DNA from: Candidatus Krumholzibacteriota bacterium
GTDB taxonomy: Bacteria > Krumholzibacteriota > Krumholzibacteriia > LZORAL124-64-63
Reading direction: 5' to 3'
NCBI GenBank assembly: GCA_024277025.1
Contig: JAJRWA010000050.1
Location: 1 to 35,612 of the forward strand
DNA: 35,612 bases
The notes under the pieces are model-generated. The model was not told the origin of the DNA and ran no database searches. It worked only from the letters and a program-made list of their open reading frames with translations. Below, one piece after another: positions 1-6,862 of this stretch. A program made the position numbers and the translations under genes. The first letter of the stretch is position 1. Each line of letters opens with the position of its first letter.

Positions 1-54
1 GAGATCACCCGCGTGGTGGCCAACGCCGGGGCCATGACCGGCGCCGACGAGTAG
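1..54 (+). CDS. 3' end of an unidentified gene (partial)
   Basis: The first 17 codons read EITRVVANAGAMTGADE and end at a TAG (52-54). A perfect palindromic terminator follows 25 bases later, which supports this frame as the end of a real gene. The fragment is too short to assign to a family. It faces the zinc-ribbon gene on the other strand. Confidence 0.5.
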   Translation, partial: EITRVVANAGAMTGADE

Positions 55-78
55 CCGTCGCACCGTCAGACAAGAAAA

Positions 79-106
79 GAAGGCCCGGACTCGAGTCCGG
101 GCCTTC
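79..106. terminator. Bidirectional palindromic terminator
   Basis: A perfect 28-base palindrome centred on CTCGAG (90-95) can form a stem on either strand. It is preceded by an A-rich stretch (AAGAAAAGAA), which gives a U-rich tail on the minus-strand transcript. It lies between convergent genes ending at 54 and 127 and would serve both. Confidence 0.8.
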
Positions 107-126
107 CTCAGTCTGAGCGGTGCGGT

Positions 127-465
127 CTAGGGCCAATAAAGCAGTCGGCCGCAGCTTTCGCACTTCTGCACCTTGTTCTCGTTGGTCTTGCTGACAAAGG
201 AACTGGGAATGTTCGCGAAGCAGCCGGTGCACAGATTGCCGACCACCGGCACGACCGCGTGGCCGAACTTGCCGGTCAGGCGCCGATACCAGCTCAGGTG
301 CCCGGGTTCGATCTGGGCCGCCAGATCTTCGCGCGACTTCTTGAGCTCTTCGAGACCACCGTGGCTGAAGCCCAGGCCTTCCAGTTCGGAGCCCTGCTCA
401 TCGGTCTCGCGAATCATGCCGTCCAGGTCCTGCAGGGCGACCAGCAGTTGCAGTTGGGGATGCAT
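127..465 (-). CDS. C4-type zinc-ribbon protein
   Basis: This 112-residue protein has an N-terminal helical, coiled-coil-like half (about residues 5-50) and a C-terminal zinc ribbon with CxxC pairs at C79/C82 and C102/C105, ending CGRLLYWP. That layout matches the C4-type zinc-ribbon (zf-RING_7/DUF164) family, usually about 240 residues, so this is a short version. The family's role is poorly defined, with nucleic-acid binding often assumed. The ATG has a strong AAGGAGG just upstream, inside the end of the EIIA gene, whose stop (468) is two bases before this start. The two genes are therefore very likely cotranscribed and translationally coupled. Confidence 0.8.
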   Translation of the reverse strand: MHPQLQLLVALQDLDGMIRETDEQGSELEGLGFSHGGLEELKKSREDLAAQIEPGHLSWYRRLTGKFGHAVVPVVGNLCTGCFANIPSSFVSKTNENKVQKCESCGRLLYWP

Positions 466-467
466 GG

Positions 468-929
468 CTAGTCCTCCTTCATGACGGCGCAGAAGTCGTC
501 GTAACCTTCGGCGGCCATCAGCTTGTCGCGCAGGTCGCCGTCCTGCACCCGGTCGATCAGGGCCGCGAGGGACTTGATGTACTGGTGCCCGCTGTCCTGC
601 GGCGGCGCGATCAGCATGAAGAAGAGGTGGGTCTTGTTGCCGTCCTCGGAATCGAAATCGACGCCGGCTGCGCTGCGGGCGATGAGGATGGTCAAACGCT
701 GGACGGCCAGAGTCCGCCCATGAGGGAAAGCGATGCCCGGTCCCACCGCGGTGCTGCCGAGGGCCTCGCGGCTCTGCAGCATCTTCATGATGGTCTCGGG
801 GTTGGAAATCTTCGTCCCGGCAAGTAAACCCTCGACCAATTCGGCCAGGGCGCTCTGTTTGTCGGTGGCTTTGAGATCGGGGAGAAAGAGCTCGGGTGAG
901 GTGTGCTTTAAAACCTCGGCAATATCCAT
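468..929 (-). CDS. PTS EIIA-Ntr-like phosphocarrier protein
   Basis: This 153-residue protein has the fold signature of the mannitol/fructose/nitrogen-type EIIA domain. The phosphoacceptor histidine lies in GPGIAFPHGRT (H70), and the C-terminal half (HLFFMLIAPPQDSGHQYIK) matches the family. No EIIB or EIIC gene is nearby, so a regulatory (PtsN-like) role is more likely than sugar transport. I chose the ATG at 929 because residues start MDIAEVLK, as in the family, and AAGGTGG lies upstream. An in-frame ATG at 986 would add 19 residues that do not look like the family. The antiporter at the far end of the window carries a second EIIA domain. Confidence 0.85.
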   Translation of the reverse strand: MDIAEVLKHTSPELFLPDLKATDKQSALAELVEGLLAGTKISNPETIMKMLQSREALGSTAVGPGIAFPHGRTLAVQRLTILIARSAAGVDFDSEDGNKTHLFFMLIAPPQDSGHQYIKSLAALIDRVQDGDLRDKLMAAEGYDDFCAVMKED

Positions 930-958
930 GAGTGCCGCACCACCTTGAGAAAGCAGGG

Positions 959-986
959 AAAATATGTCACACTTCAGGTTAAGCAA
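959..986 (-). promoter_or_regulatory. Possible promoter for the EIIA/zinc-ribbon pair
   Basis: Read on the minus strand, TTGCTT (986-981) and TATTTT (964-959) are separated by 16 bases, about 30 bases before the chosen start at 929. The boxes are only moderate matches to the sigma-70 consensus. Confidence 0.35.
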
Positions 987-1131
987 AAGCTAACCCATGG
1001 GCAGGGGATAAACAAGCCACAAATCGGATCTATTCAGCGGAAACGCCCGGCACGGCAGCCGGTGCGAACTGACGGGGAGGTGCGCCATCAGCGGGCGCGA
1101 TGAGCAGGACGACGGGCAGACCCGGACAGGC

Positions 1132-2067
1132 GTGGTCATTCGGGCCACCGCCGGCCATTGCCTGGTCTCGATCGAGGGTGCTGTCTGGCGCTGCCAGTTG
1201 CGCGGCCGCCTGAAGAAGGGGTCCCGGGCGGCGCAGACGGTGGCCGTCGCCGGGGATCGGGTGCGGATTCAGGTGTTGGACACCGAATCCGATCCGCCCT
1301 CGGGTGTCATTGAAGAGGTGCTGCCGCGGGTGAATCGGATCAGCCGCATGGCGGCCCGGCGCAGCGGGGGGCAGGTCGAGCAGGTGCTGATGGCCAACCT
1401 CGATCAGGTCGTCGCGGTGCAATCGCTGCGGGAGCCGACCCCGCAGCGCGGTTTTGTCGACCGGTTGCTGGTGGCGGCCGAGCGATTCGGTGTGCAGGGG
1501 GTCCTGGTCCTGAACAAGGTGGATCTCCTGGCGGATCTTGCCGCCGAGGAAAGTATCTGGAACTACTACCGGGATATGGGCTACACCGTGATCTGGGCCT
1601 CAGCGGAGACGGGCCGAGGACTGACTGATCTGCAGGCCCTGCTGACTGACCGCATTTCGCTGTTGATCGGGGCCTCGGGGGTGGGCAAGAGCAGTTTGTT
1701 GAATATCATCGAGCCGGGACTGGGCCTGCGCGTCAACGAAGTGACGGGCAAGACCGGGCTGGGCCGCCACACCACCACCCGGACCGAGCTGTTTCCCCTC
1801 AGTGGCGGCGGTTTCATCGCCGACAGCCCGGGGATCCGGGGCTTCGACCCCTGGGACATGGACCCGCAGGATGTGCGGGACTACTTCCCCGACTTCCGGG
1901 AACCCGGCCAGGAGTGCCATTTCCGTACTTGCGTGCATCGGGATGAGCCGCGCTGCGGCGTCAAGGACGCGGTGGCGCGCGGGCTGATCCCGGCTTGGCG
2001 ACACGCGGCCTATCTGGTGCTGCTGGCGGATTTGGAAGAGCGCAAGGCGCGCGTGGGATACCGGTAG
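1132..2067 (+). CDS. rsgA: Ribosome small-subunit-dependent GTPase A (RsgA/YjeQ)
   Basis: RsgA is a circularly permuted GTPase that acts in late 30S subunit maturation. The motif order shows the permutation: G4 NKVD (128-131) precedes the P-loop GASGVGKSS (180-188), followed by G3 DSPG (231-234). The N-terminal OB-fold region comes first, and a C-terminal zinc knuckle is visible (C262, C267, H269, C275). From the GTG at 1132 the protein is 311 residues. The frame stays open upstream, and a strong GGGGAGG (1074-1080) lies before an in-frame ATC at 1087, so the true N-terminus may be 15 residues longer (see findings). The 3' end overlaps a small gene on the other strand. Confidence 0.93.
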   Translation: MVIRATAGHCLVSIEGAVWRCQLRGRLKKGSRAAQTVAVAGDRVRIQVLDTESDPPSGVIEEVLPRVNRISRMAARRSGGQVEQVLMANLDQVVAVQSLREPTPQRGFVDRLLVAAERFGVQGVLVLNKVDLLADLAAEESIWNYYRDMGYTVIWASAETGRGLTDLQALLTDRISLLIGASGVGKSSLLNIIEPGLGLRVNEVTGKTGLGRHTTTRTELFPLSGGGFIADSPGIRGFDPWDMDPQDVRDYFPDFREPGQECHFRTCVHRDEPRCGVKDAVARGLIPAWRHAAYLVLLADLEERKARVGYR

Positions 2068-2330
2068 GCGGTCCGGCGTTCGGTTGCCTGAATGCCGGTC
2101 AGGGCGGCATAGAATCTGACCGCTTCTTCGCTTTCGTGCAGCACCTTGTCCAGCGGCATCAGTCCCGTCGGCGGGTCCCAGCGGGTGGCATGCTCGGCCT
2201 GGTCGGCTGCCCACCAACCGGGCAGACGCGCGCCGAGAATACTGGGAGATTTGGCGGTCACCTCGTATATTCCGAGGGCCAGACAGGCGATATAGAGCAG
2301 CACGGCTCCTGCCTGCAGCAATCGATTCAT
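2010..2330 (-). CDS. Small membrane protein of unknown function
   Basis: This 106-residue frame begins MNRLLQAGAVLLYIACLALG, a single hydrophobic segment (about residues 4-20) that could be a signal anchor, followed by a soluble region with WDPPTG and a C-terminal basic, Ser-rich tail. I recognise no family. It fills the only gap between rsgA and the GT9 gene, and its last 58 bases run antisense to the end of rsgA. GGGAAG lies about 11 bases before the ATG. The basic tail overlaps the rsgA coding sequence, so that part of the frame may be constrained by rsgA and not selected as protein. Confidence 0.5.
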   Translation of the reverse strand: MNRLLQAGAVLLYIACLALGIYEVTAKSPSILGARLPGWWAADQAEHATRWDPPTGLMPLDKVLHESEEAVRFYAALTGIQATERRTAYRYPTRALRSSKSASSTR

Positions 2331-2451
2331 GGCTTTGAACTTCCCGCGACGGTGGTTGACGGCGGCCAATGGCCGGTCTGGGCCAGGTCGCCCGCGACCG
2401 GTCTGCTGTCGGCCAACGCAAGCACCATGCCACCGAGGAGACGGGGACCGG

Positions 2452-3617
2452 ATGTCCGCCAGCCCTGCCCGCAGCATCAAGCGATCGGCTTCCAGTGGTC
2501 TGGCGCGTCTGGCCCGCCGTCCCCGGCTGACCGCGGCCCAGTTGCTGGCCCTGCAGCCGGCGCGGATCCTGATCGTGCGGCAGCACAATCAGATGGGCGA
2601 CATGGTGTGCGCCACGCCGGCGCTGCGGGCCATCCGGGAGACCTGGCCGACTGCCGAGATCGCCCTGGTCACCGCCCCGCTCAACCAGGGCGTGGTCGAG
2701 CACAGCCCGCTGCTGGACCGCATCATCACTTTCGATCGTCGCGTCTGGCAGCGACCGGCCCGGTTGTTGGCCTTCGTGCGCACGGTGCGGGGCTTTCGGC
2801 CGGAGCTGGCTTTGGTTCTCAGCAGTATTTCCTTCTCGGTGACCAGCGCCTGGATTGCCGCGGCCAGCGGCGCGCGGTATATCGTCGGGGCGGACAGCCG
2901 TCCCTTCGGCTGGGATGTGAGCCGGCACCTGTTCAGCCTGGAGATGCCGGCGGCCCCGGTCATGGACTGTCCCGCGGTCGAGCACAATCTGGCCCCGCTG
3001 CAGGCACTGGGGATAACCACCGACGACCGGATGCCGGTGATGGTACCGGCGCCGCAGCAGGTGGCGCGCGCCCGGGAGATCCTGGCGGAACTGTCTCTGC
3101 GCCCGGGTTTCTGGGCTCTGCATCCGGGGCGGGCAAACGTCAGAATATCTGGCCGGCGGCCGGTTTTGCCGAGATGGCGCGGCGGGCCCGATCGGCTGGC
3201 TGGCAGGTCCTGATTCTGCACGGTCCGGCCGACGCGGAACCGTTGGCTGAGCTGCAGCGTATCCTGGGCGCCGAGATCGGGCCGGATCTGCGGGTGGCGC
3301 CCGCCTGCCCGGTCGGGGTCGGGGCGGCTCTGTTGCTGCAGGCGGATCGCTTCCTTTGCCATGACACCGGTGTGATGCATATGGCCGGCGCCCTGCGCGT
3401 GCCGACCGTGGCTCTCTTCGGTCCGACGGATCCGGCCCTGTGGCAGCCGCCGGCGCCGGAAGTGGTCGTGGTCAAGAGCCGCGGGCGGGCCGACGTGGCC
3501 GCGCGACCGGGGCTGGGCGGCGACGAATTCGGTTGGATGGAAAATATCACTCCCGCGGAAGTCTGGATGGCATGGTCCGGGTTGCCGGGACGACGGCTTC
3601 GAACAGAAGAGGAATAG
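2452..3617 (+). pseudogene. GT9 (heptosyltransferase-like) glycosyltransferase with a -1 frameshift
   Basis: Members of GT family 9 transfer heptose or related sugars onto lipopolysaccharide at the inner face of the inner membrane. The N-terminal part shows ILIVRQHNQMGDMVCATPAL, the usual GT9 opening. The C-terminal donor-site half contains DTGVMHMAGALRVPTVALFG. The two halves are in different frames. The break falls in GGGG at 3126-3129, inside the conserved HPG-AGKRQNIWP segment, and one additional G restores the family sequence exactly. Restored, the protein is about 388 residues. As read, the first frame ends at 3213. ATG 2452 has GAGGAG upstream. A base error or real inactivation are both possible. 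The stop is 2 bases before the next gene. Confidence 0.85.
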
Positions 3618-3619
3618 TC

Positions 3620-4303
3620 TTGGAACTGATTGCTGTCCGCGTACTGGTGCTGCTGTTTTCCGTGGTGGTGCATGAAGTGGCCCATGGCTGGGTGGCCTAC
3701 CGCCTGGGTGATTCGACGGCCTATGAAAAGGGCCGGCTGACGCTCAATCCGATCCCGCATATCGATCCGGTCGGCAGCATCATCGTGCCGGCGCTGTTGT
3801 CGATGACCGGCACGATCATGCTGGGCTGGGCCAAGCCGGTGCCGGTCAATCCCGGTCGTCTGAATAATCCCCGCGATGACCACCCCAAGGTTGCGGCGGC
3901 CGGCCCGCTCAGCAATCTGCTGTTGGCTGTGGTCTTTGCCTTGGCGTTGGGTGTGAGTGTCGGTCTGACCGGCATGCCCGCGGCGCACGGCGGGCCGCCG
4001 ACCCTGGGCCGGTTTCTCTACACGATGTTCGAGACGGGAATATTCATCAACGTGGTCCTGGCCCTGTTCAACCTGCTGCCACTGCCGCCGCTGGACGGCA
4101 GCTGGATCCTCAGCCGGTTCCTGCCGCCGGAGGCCCGGGCCCGGTACGAGAACCTGCGGCGCTATGGTATGTTCATCGTAGTGGGGTTCCTGTTGCTGAT
4201 CCGCTACACGGCCTTCGGTGATGTGCTGAGCAGCGGGGTGTTCGCGGCGGTCAGACCGTATTTCCAGCTGGCCCAGCTTGTGGCCAACAGCATCGGCTCC
4301 TGA
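3620..4303 (+). CDS. M50 family site-2-type membrane metalloprotease
   Basis: This 227-residue protein resembles the small bacterial M50 (site-2 protease) family, integral membrane zinc proteases that cut substrates inside the bilayer. The HExxH motif is at H18-E19-H22 in the first membrane segment. The third zinc ligand lies in NLLPLPPLDG (D159), and several further hydrophobic segments follow. There is no PDZ domain, so it is unlike RseP. I chose the TTG at 3620 because AAGAGGA sits at the right distance and the start lies 2 bases after the GT9 stop. ATG-initiated alternatives upstream would overlap the GT9 gene heavily. Its substrate is unknown. Confidence 0.88.
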   Translation: MELIAVRVLVLLFSVVVHEVAHGWVAYRLGDSTAYEKGRLTLNPIPHIDPVGSIIVPALLSMTGTIMLGWAKPVPVNPGRLNNPRDDHPKVAAAGPLSNLLLAVVFALALGVSVGLTGMPAAHGGPPTLGRFLYTMFETGIFINVVLALFNLLPLPPLDGSWILSRFLPPEARARYENLRRYGMFIVVGFLLLIRYTAFGDVLSSGVFAAVRPYFQLAQLVANSIGS

Positions 4304-4315
4304 GCATCTGGGGAA

Positions 4316-4339
4316 GAGCCCGGCGCCAGGGCCGGGCTC
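4316..4339 (+). terminator. Hairpin downstream of the M50 gene
   Basis: A 9-bp GC-rich stem (GAGCCCGGC / GCCGGGCTC) with a 6-base loop starts 13 bases after the stop. No clear T-run follows, so it may act as a processing or weak termination signal. Confidence 0.5.
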
Positions 4340-4378
4340 GCCATCTTCACAATGAACGCGATCAGTAGTTCAACCGGC

Positions 4379-4406
4379 AGAGCCTCCCGCCGTGGCGGGA
4401 GGCTCT
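4379..4406. terminator. Strong hairpin between convergent genes
   Basis: A perfect 13-bp inverted repeat (AGAGCCTCCCGCC / GGCGGGAGGCTCT, 2-base centre) is followed by TTTGAT on the plus strand. It sits between the M50 gene and the minus-strand lipoprotein gene and could terminate both transcripts. Confidence 0.65.
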
Positions 4407-4443
4407 TTGATCACCCAGCGAATGGGAACCATCTCCGGTCTTG

Positions 4444-4860
4444 TCAGTCAGCCAGCTCAGCAATCTGGTGGCCGGCGGAGATAGCCAGATTCACGGTAGC
4501 GATGGCGCTCTGGTTGCCAGAGGTATCGACGGCGTAAATCGAGTAGTGGTTGGCACCCAGCGGGGGGTTGTTGTCCACATAGCTGGTCATCAGGGCCGGC
4601 GAACCGACCAGGGCCACGGTGGTGCCGTTGTTCTCACGAGAAATGACGTAGCCGGCGAGATCGCTGTCCACGGTATTCTCAGCCCAGGTGATGGTGGCTG
4701 CGCCAGCGGCGTAGTCCAGGTCCAGGTTGGCCGGAACGGCCGGGGGAGCGGTGTCGACGACGACGGCCGCGGGGTTGCTGTCGTCACTGCTGCAGCCGGT
4801 GAAAGCCAGCGCAACGAGACCGATCAGCACGAGAGTTACGATTTTCTTGCTGCTTGCCAT
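4444..4860 (-). CDS. Small lipoprotein with a fibronectin type III-like domain
   Basis: This 138-residue protein has an N-terminal lipoprotein signal: Lys-rich start, hydrophobic core and lipobox LAFTGC with C23 as the expected lipidated residue. After an acidic, Pro/Ala-rich linker comes a beta-rich segment with APPAVPANLDLDY, ITWAEN, DLAGYVISR and HYSIYAVDTSGNQS, the pattern of a single fibronectin type III domain. Such domains mediate binding at the cell surface, but no partner can be inferred. AAGGAGG precedes the ATG at the ideal distance. The gene stands alone, with hairpins downstream. Confidence 0.85.
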   Translation of the reverse strand: MASSKKIVTLVLIGLVALAFTGCSSDDSNPAAVVVDTAPPAVPANLDLDYAAGAATITWAENTVDSDLAGYVISRENNGTTVALVGSPALMTSYVDNNPPLGANHYSIYAVDTSGNQSAIATVNLAISAGHQIAELAD

Positions 4861-5328
4861 GGGATGGTCCTCCTTCTTTCGCTTGGTTGTCCGATGGTCT
4901 TGTTGTGGCTGCGACCGGCAGGAATCGGTTGCAGTGGCACAGTTGTTTTGAAATCTGCCCTGCCGGTCACGTCCACGGCGCCCAAAATGCAAAGCCGGTG
5001 CCATTCACCTGACCGGAATCGGGTTTCCTGTAACATGTTGTTTTGGTAGGCAATTAGGAGCGTCTTAAGGAAGCGGGGAGGAACAATGCGGACGATTGAA
5101 CCGTGATCGGACTTGTGATATGCGACGATAGCGGAGCACCAACGTGCAACTTGCCCGAATGATACCGATCGTCCGCCTGGGCCGGCGGTGGCGGCACCAC
5201 GGGACCTCCCCGGAAATTGCTTAAAGCCCTTGACATCTTTTGTCTTATGGATAATGATAAATGATGAGTCCGGTGAATGTCGGGGATGGTGCAGGTGTTT
5301 TTATACCCTATGACCCAGGAGGCTTGCC
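4861..5328. other. Intergenic region between divergent lipoprotein and HU genes
   Basis: These 468 bases contain no convincing gene. The right end holds the HU promoter and ribosome binding site. The left end is the lipoprotein leader, with no clear sigma-70 promoter visible. A short minus-strand frame at 5054-5236 has no family character and I left it out. Confidence 0.6.
5230..5260 (+). promoter_or_regulatory. Promoter for the HU/IHF gene
   Basis: A perfect -35 TTGACA (5230-5235) is followed by an AT-rich -10 region, ATAATGATAA (5251-5260), in otherwise GC-rich DNA. The exact -10 hexamer is ambiguous. The strong -35 suits an abundant nucleoid protein. Confidence 0.65.
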
Positions 5329-5610
5329 ATGACCAAGGCCGATATAGTGGAAGACATCGCCCAAAAAACAGGTTTGACCAAGAAGGAAGTCGCCGAAACG
5401 GTTGATCTCTTCCTTGAGAAGATCGGGAATCTGTTGGTGGAAGGTAAGCATCTGGAAATTCGTGGCTTTGGCACGTTCAAGGTCAAGGAGCGCAAGGAAC
5501 GAATGGCGCGCAACCCCCGCACCGGTGAAGCCGTGCCGGTGCCCTCCCGCAAAGTCCCGGTTTTCAAGGTCTCCAAGATGTTGAAGGACAAGGTGGCTGA
5601 GGCGACGTAG
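5329..5610 (+). CDS. HU/IHF family DNA-binding protein
   Basis: This 93-residue protein is a full-length member of the HU/IHF family, dimeric nucleoid proteins that bend DNA. It shows the dimerisation helices at the N-terminus, GFGTF (46-50) and the DNA-intercalating beta-arm motif RNPRTGE (61-67) with the proline that kinks DNA. HU and the IHF subunits cannot be told apart safely from this sequence alone. AGGAGG lies 6 bases before the ATG, and a strong promoter is visible upstream. It is monocistronic, with a hairpin downstream. Confidence 0.95.
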   Translation: MTKADIVEDIAQKTGLTKKEVAETVDLFLEKIGNLLVEGKHLEIRGFGTFKVKERKERMARNPRTGEAVPVPSRKVPVFKVSKMLKDKVAEAT

Positions 5611-5655
5611 GACGCTCCGTACGGGACAAGGGCCGCTTGCGGTCAGGTACAATAT

Positions 5656-5697
5656 CGAACCGGTCTTCCGGCTCTGGCCAGGGACCGGTTTCCTTAT
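5656..5697 (+). terminator. Likely terminator of the HU gene
   Basis: AACCGGTC (5658-5665) pairs with GACCGGTT (5683-5690), with a further partly paired interior, and TTTCCTT follows. It lies about 50 bases after the HU stop. Confidence 0.55.
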
Positions 5698-5727
5698 GTC
5701 CATCACCGGCACCAGACCGTAATCTGG

Positions 5728-5757
5728 TTGAGTCCCGTGCCCGACAGCGTGTATCTT
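5728..5757 (+). promoter_or_regulatory. Possible promoter for the threonine aldolase gene
   Basis: TTGAGT (5728-5733) and TATCTT (5752-5757) are separated by 18 bases, about 45 bases before the ATG. Each box matches consensus at four of six positions. Confidence 0.4.
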
Positions 5758-5802
5758 GTCGTGGCCGGTGGAACCTGATCGTGCACCCCGCCCCGGAGGC
5801 GA

Positions 5803-6849
5803 ATGATGTCCAGCTCTGATCCGCGTGTCGACATGCGCAGTGACACAGTTACCCGGCCTTCCGCCGCCATGCGTGAGGCCATGTTGACCGCCGCTGTCGG
5901 CGATGACGTATTTGGCGACGACCCGACGGTCAATCACCTGCAGGAAGAGGTCGCCGCGCGCCTGGGCAAGGAGGCGGCCCTCTACGTGCCAAGCGGCACG
6001 ATGAGCAACCAGCTGGCCCTGAAGGCGCAGACGGTGCCGGGCGATCAGGTCGTCCTGGAGGACGGTGCCCACATATATCGCTACGAGGGCGGTGCGCCGG
6101 GCGTCCTGAGCGGCGTGCAACTGACCTGCATCGTCACGCCGGATGGACTGCTGGACTGGCCGCGGATCGCCGCGGTCCTCAATCCGGACAACGTGCATTG
6201 TGCCCCGCCGGCTCTTGTCTGTCTGGAGAACACGCACAATCGGGCCGGCGGCCGGATTCTGCCCCAGGCCGAAGTTGTGCGCATCGGCGAGCAGGCTCAT
6301 GAACAGGGGTTGTTGATGCACCTGGACGGCGCGCGGTTGTGGCATGCCCATGTGGCCAGCGGCCTGAGTCTGGCCGAGTTGGCAGCCCCCTGCGACTCGG
6401 TGAGCGTGTGCTTCTCCAAGGGGCTGGGGGCTCCGGTTGGCTCGGTGCTGGTCGGCTCGCGGGCGATGATCGCGCGTGCCTGCCGTTTTCGCAAAATGCT
6501 TGGTGGCGGCATGCGCCAGGTGGGCATCCTGGCTGCGGCTTGTCTTTATGCCCTGGACCACAACCTGGCCCGCCTGAGGGAGGACCACGTGCACGCCCGG
6601 CTCCTGGCCGAGGGGCTGTCCCACGCGCAGTTGGCGGTCAACCATCCGGTCGACACCAACATCGTGATCATCGACACCATCCCGGCCAGTGGCGATACTT
6701 CCCTGTTGGCCCATCTGGAGTCCCAGGGCATCCTGGCCGTGGGTTTTGGGCCTGGCCGGGTGCGGCTGGTGCCGAATCTCGATACGGACCGGGCCGCGGT
6801 GAACCGGGCTCTGTCAGCTCTCAATTCCTGGCCCGGGGTGACCAACTGA
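5803..6849 (+). CDS. ltaE: Low-specificity L-threonine aldolase
   Basis: This 348-residue PLP enzyme cleaves L-threonine or allo-threonine to glycine and acetaldehyde. The N-terminus has the family signature RSDTVTRPS, then DDVFGDDPTV. The PLP-binding aspartate lies in LMHLDGAR (D175) and the Schiff-base lysine in CFSKGLGAPVG (K206). Length matches the family. GGAGG lies just before the first of two consecutive ATGs (5803 and 5806). Either could be used. The trkA gene starts 13 bases after the stop, so trkA-trkH may be partly read from this promoter. Confidence 0.93.
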   Translation: MMSSSDPRVDMRSDTVTRPSAAMREAMLTAAVGDDVFGDDPTVNHLQEEVAARLGKEAALYVPSGTMSNQLALKAQTVPGDQVVLEDGAHIYRYEGGAPGVLSGVQLTCIVTPDGLLDWPRIAAVLNPDNVHCAPPALVCLENTHNRAGGRILPQAEVVRIGEQAHEQGLLMHLDGARLWHAHVASGLSLAELAAPCDSVSVCFSKGLGAPVGSVLVGSRAMIARACRFRKMLGGGMRQVGILAAACLYALDHNLARLREDHVHARLLAEGLSHAQLAVNHPVDTNIVIIDTIPASGDTSLLAHLESQGILAVGFGPGRVRLVPNLDTDRAAVNRALSALNSWPGVTN

Positions 6850-6862
6850 GCGGAGGCGGCAG

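Noticed and set aside
1600..3123. 507-codon minus-strand frame across rsgA and GT9
   Set aside because: It is antisense to two recognised genes, and its low-complexity translation shows no family signature.
5054..5236. 60-codon minus-strand frame in the gap before the HU gene
   Set aside because: No ribosome binding site or protein family character, and it overlaps the HU promoter.
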